From Bacteroidales bacterium (GTDB lineage: Bacteria > Bacteroidota > Bacteroidia > Bacteroidales > UBA1402), in NCBI GenBank assembly GCA_012511135.1, contig JAAZGQ010000461.1, positions 1 through 9,463 on the forward strand: a stretch of DNA of 9,463 nt. The letters are read 5' to 3'. Every line of letters starts with the position of its first letter. Position 1 is the first letter of the stretch. The position numbers were made by a program, and so were the translations under genes. Of the stretch, positions 1 to 6,876 are shown one piece after another. The notes under the pieces were generated by a model. That model made no database searches. It had not been told where the DNA came from and worked only from the letters and a program-made list of their open reading frames with translations.

Positions 1-1
1 T

Positions 2-919
2 CAAACCCTTTGTTTACTGACGGCTTTGGTTTTGATTATGCTGCAATTGGCAAAAAACCTGCAGCCCGAAAGCGGTTCTGTCTGGGGGCTGATGAAAGCC
101 AGCCCTTATATGAAAATCTTTGAGTTTGAAGATTGGCACAGTAAACAACATTTTGTCAAACAGTTTTTCAGCGGTATATTTATTGCCCTGGTCATGACCG
201 GCCTGGACCAGGACATGATGCAAAAAAACCTGAGTATATCTAAACTGCACAAAGCCAGACGCAATATTTACACCTATGGCTTTGCTTTTATTCCGGTGAA
301 TTTTTTGTTTTTGAGTCTGGGTGCAATGCTCTTGCTTTTTGCACAACAACAACAACTGGAACTGCCTATTTTGTCGGACGATATTTTACCCGAACTAGCT
401 ACCGGCTCTTATTTAGGGCAGGCAGCTGGTATTTTATTTGTGATAGGTATTATTTCTGCCGCTTTTTCCAGTGCTGATTCTGCGCTGACGTCGCTCACCA
501 CCTCTTTTTGTGTGGATATACTCGACCGCAGGGACAACGTTCGACTGCGTAAACGAATACATTTGCTGATTTCTGCTTTTTTCCTGCTGACAATTCTTAT
601 CTTTAAAGCAATAAACAACCGCAGCCTGATTGATGCCATTTACGTGATTGCCGGCTATACGTATGGGCCTTTGTTGGGTTTGTTTGCCTTTGGCCTTTTC
701 AGTAAAAAGCCCGTCAGGGATAAGCTGGTGCCCTATATAGCTTTGAGTGCGCCAGTCCTGAGTGCTTTGTTTCAGTATATTTCAAGCCGCTATTGGTCGT
801 ATACACTCGGTTATGAACTTTTGATGCTGAACGGAAGCCTGACTCTGTTGATGTTATGGCTCAGCGGTAAAACGCTGCGTTCTGATCAACATTTCAGTCA
901 ATCACAAAACAAGGAATAA
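2..919 (+). CDS. Sodium:solute symporter (SSS family), C-terminal part; 5' end outside window
   Basis: This is the C-terminal ~305 residues of a polytopic membrane transporter; the reading frame is open to the left edge, so the true start lies upstream. Members of this family couple Na+ entry to uptake of sugars, amino acids, carboxylates or similar solutes across the inner membrane. What shows it: long hydrophobic segments alternating with short loops, the segment GLDQDMMQKNLS (about bases 203-238) typical of the SSS loop near the middle of the family, and FSSADSALTSLTTS (about 461-502), the helix that carries the paired serines of the second sodium site in characterised members. After it come VDIL and several further helices, and the protein ends shortly after a KTLRSDQ tail. 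The substrate cannot be told. Its stop lies 81 bases before engB on the same strand; no terminator is obvious between them. Family confidence is high, subfamily unknown. Confidence 0.9.
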   Translation, partial: QTLCLLTALVLIMLQLAKNLQPESGSVWGLMKASPYMKIFEFEDWHSKQHFVKQFFSGIFIALVMTGLDQDMMQKNLSISKLHKARRNIYTYGFAFIPVNFLFLSLGAMLLLFAQQQQLELPILSDDILPELATGSYLGQAAGILFVIGIISAAFSSADSALTSLTTSFCVDILDRRDNVRLRKRIHLLISAFFLLTILIFKAINNRSLIDAIYVIAGYTYGPLLGLFAFGLFSKKPVRDKLVPYIALSAPVLSALFQYISSRYWSYTLGYELLMLNGSLTLLMLWLSGKTLRSDQHFSQSQNKE

Positions 920-1000
920 AAGAAGGCAACAAAGTCAATGGTACAAATGCTGAGCTCAATCAGAAAGTAAATCAATAATACATTATTAAATACAAGCCTC

Positions 1001-1615
1001 ATGGAAATTAGCAGTGCGAGTTTTGTCATCAGCAACACCAATGTAGAGAACTGCCCCAAGGCTGACTTGCCCGAATTTGCCTTTATTGGCCGTTCCAATG
1101 TGGGTAAATCCTCTTTGATTAATATGCTGATGCATCAAAAGAATTTAGCCAAAACATCCTCCAAACCTGGCAAGACTCTGCTAATCAATCATTTCTTGGT
1201 TAACAATGCCTGGTATCTGGTCGATTTGCCAGGTTACGGTTATGCCAAGGTTTCTCTCAAGCAAAGGGAAAAATTACATCGCATGATCAGCGATTATGTA
1301 TTAAAAAGATCCAATTTGCAATGTTTGTTTGTATTGGTCGATGCCAGGCACCAGCCTCAGGATATCGACCTGGAGTTTCTGGAATTTCTGGGCGAAAACC
1401 AAGTGCCTTTTGCCCTGGTATTCACTAAAACAGATAAATGTAACAAAACCGAATTGAATCTCAACATCGAAAACTATCGAAAGCGCTTGCTCGAAAGCTG
1501 GGAAAGTCTGCCTCCTCTTTTTATGAGTTCTGCCGGGAAAAAACAGGGCAGAACCGAATTATTGGATTATTTAACGCAGATTTTAAAAGATTTATCCAGC
1601 CAGGTTTTGGAATAA
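1001..1615 (+). CDS. engB: Ribosome biogenesis GTPase EngB (YsxC/YihA)
   Basis: EngB is a small TrmE-Era-EngA-EngB-Septin-type GTPase needed for assembly of the large ribosomal subunit and acts in the cytoplasm. All G motifs are visible in the 204-residue product: G1 GRSNVGKSS at residues 30-38, G2 threonine in PGKT at 56-59, G3 DLPGYG at 75-80, G4 TKTDK at 142-146 and G5 SSAGKK at 176-181. Length is normal for the family (about 195-210). The ATG at 1001 gives the usual N-terminus, with about 25 residues before the P-loop strand. No clear Shine-Dalgarno sequence precedes it, as is common in Bacteroidetes. The 3' end overlaps the 3' end of the convergent PAP2 gene by 49 bases, so the last ~16 residues are encoded on DNA that also codes for the PAP2 C-terminus. 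Confidence 0.97.
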   Translation: MEISSASFVISNTNVENCPKADLPEFAFIGRSNVGKSSLINMLMHQKNLAKTSSKPGKTLLINHFLVNNAWYLVDLPGYGYAKVSLKQREKLHRMISDYVLKRSNLQCLFVLVDARHQPQDIDLEFLEFLGENQVPFALVFTKTDKCNKTELNLNIENYRKRLLESWESLPPLFMSSAGKKQGRTELLDYLTQILKDLSSQVLE

Positions 1616-2217
1616 CGCATCATCCAGCAGTAGCAGAGCACCGCCGTAAGACTTCCCACCAGGGAGCCCACGCTGACGTCTATGAGAAAATGTTGCGATA
1701 AATAGACTCTGGAATAAGCAGTCATGCTGGCCAAAACCAGAAAAAATATTTTCCAAAAAGGATTCTTAATAATCAAAGCCAAAACCATGAATATGGCAAA
1801 GGCTCCTGTGGTATGTCCCGATGGGAAACTGTGGGCCGAATGCAAATGCACCCCTTCGACCACATGCAATTCGTAGAGGTTCTCGAAGAAGACTTTGGGC
1901 CTGGGGCTGTCTGGCCAGACCACTCTCTTGAAAAACTGGGTAAACAAAGGGGCCAAAATGGTAGAGCCTATGGCCATGAGGGCATAGCGAAAGCGTACAA
2001 ACAATAAAATGACACAGATGGGAGCCAATACCCAACCTTCGCCCATGTAAGAAGCGTATTTAAAGGAAAAATCAGCAAAAGGGCTGTGGTGTTGGTTCAT
2101 CCAGATATGGATGTCTGCTTTGGAATAAGTCAGAATAAATACAGCGCTGAGAACCAGCATCAGCGAGTAGGGTATAAAGAGCCAGTAATTGTCTTTGATC
2201 AGAGAGTTTCGTTTCAT
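1567..2217 (-). CDS. PAP2 (type 2 phosphatidic acid phosphatase) family membrane protein
   Basis: This is an integral membrane phosphatase of the PAP2 superfamily, which hydrolyses lipid phosphates or pyrophosphates such as phosphatidate, undecaprenyl pyrophosphate or lipid A phosphates on the outer face of the inner membrane. The 216-residue protein has about five or six hydrophobic helices. Catalytic motifs are present: motif 1 as K97...R106-P107, motif 2 as PSGH at 132-135 and motif 3 as SRVYLSQHFLID at 169-180, with nucleophile His176 and Asp180. Motif 1 reads KRVVWPDSPRP, two residues longer than the textbook KX6RP; I believe this form is frequent in Bacteroidetes homologues, but this is from memory. 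The ATG at 2217 lies just downstream of a good promoter (2238-2267), giving a short leader. The substrate cannot be assigned; undecaprenyl pyrophosphate or lipid A are the usual guesses. Confidence 0.93.
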   Translation of the reverse strand: MKRNSLIKDNYWLFIPYSLMLVLSAVFILTYSKADIHIWMNQHHSPFADFSFKYASYMGEGWVLAPICVILLFVRFRYALMAIGSTILAPLFTQFFKRVVWPDSPRPKVFFENLYELHVVEGVHLHSAHSFPSGHTTGAFAIFMVLALIIKNPFWKIFFLVLASMTAYSRVYLSQHFLIDVSVGSLVGSLTAVLCYCWMMRYSKTWLDKSFKICVK

Positions 2218-2237
2218 AGTGCAAGGCTTAAAGTATG

Positions 2238-2267
2238 CAAAGATAGGTTTTTGTCCATTATGCCAAA
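2238..2267 (-). promoter_or_regulatory. Bacteroidetes-type promoter for the PAP2 gene
   Basis: Read on the minus strand there is TTTG (2267-2264), an 18-base spacer, and TATCTTTG (2245-2238), a perfect match to the Bacteroidetes -7 consensus TAnnTTTG with an upstream -33 TTTG. Transcription would begin roughly 10-15 bases before the ATG at 2217. The match is seen directly; use of the site is inferred. Confidence 0.6.
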
Positions 2268-2287
2268 ACAGAACAAGGCAAAATGCT

Positions 2288-2295
2288 TATCTTTA
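2288..2295 (+). promoter_or_regulatory. Possible weak -7 element for the acetyltransferase gene
   Basis: TATCTTTA matches the TAnnTTTG consensus except at the last base and lies 21 bases before the ATG at 2317. No TTTG is found at the proper distance upstream, so this is a weak candidate only. Confidence 0.25.
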
Positions 2296-2316
2296 CGAGC
2301 TTTTAACTAGATAATT

Positions 2317-2790
2317 ATGGGAGCTGATCTACAATTTGAATTATGCCGTTGGGACAACAAACAACACAGCCAGGCCTTTTTGAATTTATTAAATCATTAT
2401 ATGTCCGATCCTATGGGTGATTACCCAGCCCTGGAAGCCTCCGGACAAAAACAATTGCTGGCTGACTTGAGTGCTCACCCTACGGCAGAAGTCTTATTGA
2501 TGAGTCTGAACGGGCAATACATTGGTATGTCTACGTTCTTCGTAAATTATTCTACTTTTAAGCTTAAACCTTACCTATACATTCACGATGTCGTGGTACA
2601 TAAGTCACAGCGAAACAAAGGGTACGGCAATTTATTAATCAATGAGTTGATTCGTATGGCCCAAGAACGTGGATACTGCAAACTGACACTCGAAGTGCGC
2701 AAAGACAATCCCGTCGCTCAAAGAGTATACCGGAATCTGGGCTTTGAAGCCGGTACTCCCGAAATGCTGTTTTGGAGCAAGATGCTGTAA
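2317..2790 (+). CDS. GNAT family N-acetyltransferase
   Basis: This is a 157-residue single-domain acetyltransferase of the GCN5-related (GNAT) fold that transfers an acetyl group from acetyl-CoA to an amine; the acceptor is unknown. Evidence is the strand HDVVVHKSQR followed by the acetyl-CoA pyrophosphate-binding loop R99-N-K-G102-Y-G104 (RxxGxG) and the helix after it, then strand LTLEV and motif B with N131, A134 and Y138-x-x-L-G-F, the usual arrangement (NPVAQRVYRNLGF). The ATG at 2317 gives a full-length domain starting with the first strand. The gene stands alone on the plus strand between two minus-strand units: it is divergent from the PAP2 gene and convergent with the TPR gene. It could be a small-molecule, protein or antibiotic acetyltransferase; nothing in the sequence decides this. 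Confidence 0.93.
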   Translation: MGADLQFELCRWDNKQHSQAFLNLLNHYMSDPMGDYPALEASGQKQLLADLSAHPTAEVLLMSLNGQYIGMSTFFVNYSTFKLKPYLYIHDVVVHKSQRNKGYGNLLINELIRMAQERGYCKLTLEVRKDNPVAQRVYRNLGFEAGTPEMLFWSKML

Positions 2791-2854
2791 GGGAACGATA
2801 CGGCAGTGCCTATGCCAAAAGCCTCAATCTGTTCCGGCTGCTGACCTGACAGCT

Positions 2855-2882
2855 CAGGATGGCTGAATCCTGTTCTCTTTTA
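2855..2882 (+). terminator. Possible rho-independent terminator after the acetyltransferase gene
   Basis: CAGGAT (2855-2860), loop GGCTGA, and ATCCTG (2867-2872) form a 6-bp stem followed by the T-rich tail TTCTCTTTTA. A second hairpin, CCTGA-CAGC-TCAGG (2845-2858), overlaps its left arm, so the two exclude each other. The stem is short and not GC-rich, so the call is tentative. It occupies the 89-base convergent gap between the acetyltransferase and small TPR genes. Confidence 0.4.
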
Positions 2883-3500
2883 TTTAATCAGTTTTAATCC
2901 CTCTAAGGAGGATTCATCGCCGGGTTTCAGGGTTAAGGCATGTTCAAACATTACTTTTGCTTCCTGGTATTTTCCCAGATTCAGTTTGGTCCAGCCCAGT
3001 ATCACTACAGAGTCATAATCCAAAGGATAAAGGTTGACCACTTTTTCAAAGCGTTTTTCGGCCTGAGTATAATCGGCGGCATTATAAAAAATAACGCCCA
3101 GCCAATAATTGGCCAGGGTGTTTTGAGGGTCAATTTTCAGAATCTCCAGGTATTGCTCTTTTACCCCGGCCCAGTCTTCCTGAGCGCTCAAAGGCTTGAT
3201 CAGACCAAAGCGTGCTTCAATCGAATAGGGTTTCAGCTTAATGGCTTTGGCGTAATATTCCTTTGCTGAGTCGTGTTGTTTGTCAAGGTAATGGAGCCAG
3301 CCCAGGCGAATGTTGGCAAAATAATCTTCTGCATTATATACTTTTTTTAGTTCGTTAATGGCCAGGCTGTATTTGTTGCTTCTTTCGGCGTCGTAGCTTT
3401 TATAAAAGGCGTTCTGACGTTCTGCCCGGTTTTGAGCCGAAGGTGAAACAACCAGCAGTAACAGGCAGAACAAAAGACCTAATTTCTTTAAAGTTTCCAT
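2880..3500 (-). CDS. Small secreted TPR-repeat protein, last gene of the minus-strand operon
   Basis: This is a 206-residue protein with an N-terminal signal peptide (charged MEtLKK start, hydrophobic core at about residues 7-18, likely cleavage after SAQ or near residue 22), so it is probably periplasmic. The rest is a string of tetratricopeptide repeats, for example LGWLHYLDKQHDSAKEYYAK, LGVIFYNAADYTQAEKRFEK and LGWTKLNLGKYQEAKVMFEH, about five in all. TPR proteins act as scaffolds for protein contacts; no catalytic residues are visible. The ATG at 3500 is supported by a strong Shine-Dalgarno sequence, GGAGGA, lying 7 bases upstream inside the end of the preceding gene. The first 13 bases overlap that gene, which implies translational coupling. 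I infer that it works with the TPR/barrel protein encoded just upstream. Confidence 0.85.
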   Translation of the reverse strand: METLKKLGLLFCLLLLVVSPSAQNRAERQNAFYKSYDAERSNKYSLAINELKKVYNAEDYFANIRLGWLHYLDKQHDSAKEYYAKAIKLKPYSIEARFGLIKPLSAQEDWAGVKEQYLEILKIDPQNTLANYWLGVIFYNAADYTQAEKRFEKVVNLYPLDYDSVVILGWTKLNLGKYQEAKVMFEHALTLKPGDESSLEGLKLIK

Positions 3501-4681
3501 AATAATCCTCCGGTTATAGATTGTTGAGTGTAAAATTCATTGTATAAAACGATGTTTTTGGTGTCGTAGGTATAATTCAGATAAAAAGTCCAGTGCTTGT
3601 TGATGTACCAATAAGTCGACAAGCCGGATCTAAAAGTGCTTCTGTCCAAAGAGTTGTATATATACAGGCCGTCAAGGTCTACAAAATTATCCAGATTTCC
3701 AACATTTACGGAAGCTTCGGTCCAGATTTTGTCGAACAACATAATGCCTGCTGTTTGTTTGAAAATAAAGCGCCCGCCGGAGCTTCCTAGGTCAACTCTG
3801 TTTTCAAATACTCTAAACAGAGAGCTTTTTAAATAAATATTATTTGCTCCGGCAAAACCCAGCCCCAAATGCGCAGCAAGCTGAGAGGAACGGACATAGT
3901 CATTTCTGAAATCTGAAGCACTTAAAGAAAACAACAGGCGTTGATGCCAGAAATCCATTTTTCCCAAAAAAACATGTCCCGGGTAAGGATATACATCCTC
4001 TCCCAGCAGTACTTTGGTATCTACATAATGATAAGCCAGTCCAAAAGATAATCTTTGCAGCGGAGTCCAGCCCAGAAGAGCATAGTATTCGTTTTGTTTG
4101 CTCAGATTTACCTGATCGCTTCTTTGTCTGAAGCGGGAAACAGATTGATAGAGAGATAACTGATAAGTCAAGAAAGTGTTAATGCCAAAACGCTGATAGT
4201 TGGCATTGTCCCGTTGATTATGGGCTGCCAGTTTATAACTGTATTCTACGTCAATGGCATCCAGGGGGCGAAAACCTGAGTCCTCAGTATATTGCTCAAA
4301 ATCTGTCTTAGCCAGTTTGCCGGCATAATACCTGGCAAAGGATCGCATACCGGTGTTGAGTCCGTTGTAGTACAGATAAAGCTGAGTCAGCTTGTCTTGA
4401 GGGTCGAATTTCAAGGCTTGCTGATAATGACGGATGCTTTTGTAGTATTGTTTTTGCATAAAACAGGCATAACCCAGCCTTTGTTGCAGGTATTTAAAAT
4501 CGATGCCTTCTTTTTGGGCTTGTTTGCCCAGGACTAAGAGTTGATCCCAATCGGCAGCCAGGTAATACTGATAACTCAGGCTGTCTGCCAATTCAAGGCT
4601 AAGAGCTTCTGCCTTAGCCGGACCAAAACTTCCAAACAAGAACAAAGCCGGGAGCAGTATTTTAAGTAATGTTTTTTGCAT
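3488..4681 (-). CDS. Secreted protein with N-terminal TPR region and C-terminal outer-membrane beta-barrel
   Basis: The protein is 397 residues from the ATG at 4681. It opens with a signal peptide (MQKTLLK, hydrophobic core, AKA before the probable cleavage site at about residue 24). About 100 residues with TPR character follow, including LGYACFMQKQYYKSIRHYQQALKFDP. The remainder, from about residue 160, is a series of alternating polar/hydrophobic, aromatic-rich strands such as RLSFGLAYHYVDTKV, WTFYLNYTYDTKNIV and a final SITGGLLWKL, typical of a beta-barrel of the outer membrane. The reading frame extends upstream to a TTG at 4720, but that would put 13 non-signal residues ahead of the signal peptide, so I reject it. 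The start overlaps the end of the UT-M23 gene by 20 bases and the stop overlaps the next TPR gene by 13. I do not recognise a named family; a periplasmic scaffold coupled to an outer-membrane pore is the likely build. Confidence 0.8.
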   Translation of the reverse strand: MQKTLLKILLPALFLFGSFGPAKAEALSLELADSLSYQYYLAADWDQLLVLGKQAQKEGIDFKYLQQRLGYACFMQKQYYKSIRHYQQALKFDPQDKLTQLYLYYNGLNTGMRSFARYYAGKLAKTDFEQYTEDSGFRPLDAIDVEYSYKLAAHNQRDNANYQRFGINTFLTYQLSLYQSVSRFRQRSDQVNLSKQNEYYALLGWTPLQRLSFGLAYHYVDTKVLLGEDVYPYPGHVFLGKMDFWHQRLLFSLSASDFRNDYVRSSQLAAHLGLGFAGANNIYLKSSLFRVFENRVDLGSSGGRFIFKQTAGIMLFDKIWTEASVNVGNLDNFVDLDGLYIYNSLDRSTFRSGLSTYWYINKHWTFYLNYTYDTKNIVLYNEFYTQQSITGGLLWKL

Positions 4682-6860
4682 AAATGTAGCTTTGGTCTGA
4701 AATAAATTTAAACGATTCAATACGGTTGTGATTGATCTGGATGGAACTTTTTATGCCGGGTTTGGTTTTACCGAAGGCCCGGATACTGATTTCGCTTTCC
4801 AGTTCAAGGACGGAGGTGTTTAGAGAATGATCCATTTGCTGGATTCTTGAACGATACTTTACTTCCATAAAACGAACAAAGGGAGCAAAGAAATCGTTTA
4901 GGGACCGGAGTATAATATTGGTTTTAAGCAAGGATATGGGTAATTTATCTTGTACATCAATACTGAAATCAGAAAGAAGTATTTTGTATGCAGATAGAAA
5001 GAAATAATAAAGTAAACTGTCTTTATTCCCGTAGAAAGTAGTGAAATAAAACATCGTATTGTCGCAGGTAAAATAGGCGTAGGCTTCTTTTTCGGAACTA
5101 TACAAATAGCTGAAATTGTAGGCGTCGGTCATCACTTGCCAGGATTCTGTTTGTTCGATACCATCCTTGTTGGTGTACGAGAAGCTTAAGCTTCGGTCGG
5201 GTTGAATATTGAATGCATGGTACAAATAAGGCTGCTGAATCAGATTGGAAAGCACTTGTTTTTCGGCAGGTTTGGAAAATTGTCTTAAGAGGCTTTGTCC
5301 CTGGCTTTGTTCCAGAAAATAGGCCAATGGATAATCCAGGGTAGGCGAGCCAATGTAAGGGCTGGCCTGAACCTGAAAATGCAGATGGGGGTAGGGTGAA
5401 CGTCCCGAATTTCCGCAATGTCCCACGACTTCTCCGGCTTTGACAAAATCGCCTTTGTTTACTTTCAGGGATTGTTTCTTCAAATGGGAGACTTGTGTAT
5501 AAATACCATTGGCATGGCGAATTACAAGACTGTTTCCCCAATTTTGTGCTGTGTTGACCTGATCAATTTCATTGTCTTCGATGTTATCCTGAAGATCGAC
5601 AACAACTCCATCGGCAGCAGCAACAACAGGTTTGCCGTAACAATAATAATCGGAACAAGTCAATCCGCCTGAACGATAAGATTTCCCTTCCTGATCCAGA
5701 ATCATAAAATCGAAAGCATGCTGCCATTCGTTTTTGTGAGTAAAGGCTCCGTTGTGTCCCTGGGTAAGGGTCCATTCACCCCAGAAAGGCAGCTGCAGAG
5801 GTAAATAGAGAAAACGCTCCAGGCGTTCTTTGTTATTCAGATAGGCATAAAGATTTATTTCGGGAGAATAATGCTGAATAGGTGTCAATACCATTCTGCT
5901 GTTTAAATTGCGTTGCTGTAAGAACTGAATAAAGATAATTGTCACAATGGCGTAAGGTAAAGAAAACACAGGCAATTGAAAGTAAGCAAACAATTTTACG
6001 AAAAATACCAGTACAATAGAGCTGAGAGGTACCAAAAGTATACTCCACAAATAAGACGATTTGGAAGGAATAACAAAAAAACCGCCTATGGCTATGGCAA
6101 TCATCATAAAATTGGCCCCGATATTATAATAGGTGATGCTGGCAGCTTCGGTTCCGACAAACTGGGCAAAAATATAAGCAGACAAAAAGCCCAGCAAGGA
6201 TAAGGAAAAAAAGATTCTGGAGCTGATCAGCAAAGCCACTGCAATAACAATACCTACCAGTAGATTGTTCTGGAAAATAACGGAACTAAGTGAGCGTAGA
6301 TAAATATCCAGTAAATGTTGAAGCTCCCAGGATTCAATTTGTTCAAAGATTTGTACCAGGGGATTACCCCCCAGAGCGTAAGCTTCGTTAATCCAAAAAA
6401 TGTTACGCTGAGTCAATCCTAAGTTTTCATAAAGGGAAGAGGGAAGCAGTATCATCCAGAAGCTGAGGACAAAAGGAATACTCAAATAGGGGAGGCCGTT
6501 CTTGCCCAGCCAGCCTCCCATTGCTATGGAGATAAGCAGGGTTAGCAAAGAAGACAAAGCAAGCAGGACAAAAAATACCATCCCCGGATCAAAGAAAGTC
6601 CCCAGGCCAATGCCGGTAATCAAGGCATTAAAGCTGTATAGTCCGCTTTTCAGGCTGGCTTTGTCAAAATTCAGCCAATGGGCTATCAATACGGCAAGTA
6701 GAACCGCCAATAAGCCGCTGAGGCCTGCATAAAAGTTGATAAAACTCACCAGCAGCAGAGCAATGCCCAGTACCCGGTTGTTCATAAAGAACACGATCGA
6801 ATAGCTGTTCAGAACAGCCGGGAGCAGTGTGGTTTTCAAGTTGAGGATAAAGGCTTTCAA
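4662..6860 (-). CDS. Urea-transporter-like channel fused to an M23 (LytM-type) peptidase domain
   Basis: This 732-residue fusion has three parts. Residues 1 to ~315 are about ten membrane helices in two related halves, each with the urea-transporter (UT) pattern: F-F-M-N-N (24-28) and I-F-Q-N-N (195-199), LYSFNALITGIGLG (74-87) and YYNIGANFMMIAIAIGG (244-260), and LP-box-like PYLSIPF (124-130) and PVFSLPY (297-303). UT proteins passively conduct urea across the inner membrane. Residues ~355-515 are an M23 domain: HAFDF (381-385), DYYCYGKPVVAAADGVV (404-420), SHL (458-460) and GNSGRSPYPHLHFQV (483-497), so the zinc and catalytic histidines of HxH (492, 494) are present. Residues ~520-732 have no family I recognise. 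The start is a TTG at 6860, because the first ATG (residue 26) would cut into the first conserved UT segment. It lies 16 bases after the decarboxylase gene. Confidence 0.85.
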   Translation of the reverse strand: MKAFILNLKTTLLPAVLNSYSIVFFMNNRVLGIALLLVSFINFYAGLSGLLAVLLAVLIAHWLNFDKASLKSGLYSFNALITGIGLGTFFDPGMVFFVLLALSSLLTLLISIAMGGWLGKNGLPYLSIPFVLSFWMILLPSSLYENLGLTQRNIFWINEAYALGGNPLVQIFEQIESWELQHLLDIYLRSLSSVIFQNNLLVGIVIAVALLISSRIFFSLSLLGFLSAYIFAQFVGTEAASITYYNIGANFMMIAIAIGGFFVIPSKSSYLWSILLVPLSSIVLVFFVKLFAYFQLPVFSLPYAIVTIIFIQFLQQRNLNSRMVLTPIQHYSPEINLYAYLNNKERLERFLYLPLQLPFWGEWTLTQGHNGAFTHKNEWQHAFDFMILDQEGKSYRSGGLTCSDYYCYGKPVVAAADGVVVDLQDNIEDNEIDQVNTAQNWGNSLVIRHANGIYTQVSHLKKQSLKVNKGDFVKAGEVVGHCGNSGRSPYPHLHFQVQASPYIGSPTLDYPLAYFLEQSQGQSLLRQFSKPAEKQVLSNLIQQPYLYHAFNIQPDRSLSFSYTNKDGIEQTESWQVMTDAYNFSYLYSSEKEAYAYFTCDNTMFYFTTFYGNKDSLLYYFFLSAYKILLSDFSIDVQDKLPISLLKTNIILRSLNDFFAPFVRFMEVKYRSRIQQMDHSLNTSVLELESEISIRAFGKTKPGIKSSIQINHNRIESFKFISDQSYIYAKNIT

Positions 6861-6876
6861 ACTACAAAAATTAGAG

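Noticed and set aside
14..355. 113-codon minus-strand open frame opposite the symporter gene
   Set aside because: It is antisense to conserved transmembrane segments and its translation has low-complexity, non-domain character.
920..1000. Possible promoter between the symporter and engB genes
   Set aside because: No TAnnTTTG element with a TTTG at suitable spacing is visible; engB may be co-transcribed with the symporter gene, but I cannot show it.
4682..4720. Longer start (TTG at 4720) for the TPR/barrel protein
   Set aside because: It adds 13 residues ahead of a classic signal peptide that begins at the ATG at 4681, and it lengthens the overlap with the upstream gene to 59 bases.
5098..5541. 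147-codon minus-strand open frame inside the UT-M23 gene
   Set aside because: It lies wholly within the M23-coding part in another frame, its translation shows no domain or signal, and the overlapping frame has clear family motifs.
4650..6836. A shared stretch of about a dozen bases (CTGCTCCCGGCT on the minus strand) near the starts of the UT-M23 and TPR/barrel genes
   Set aside because: Both copies encode a Leu-Leu-Pro-Ala stretch in a hydrophobic N-terminus with the same codons; flanking bases differ, so it is better explained by similar composition than by a repeat or duplicated regulatory site.
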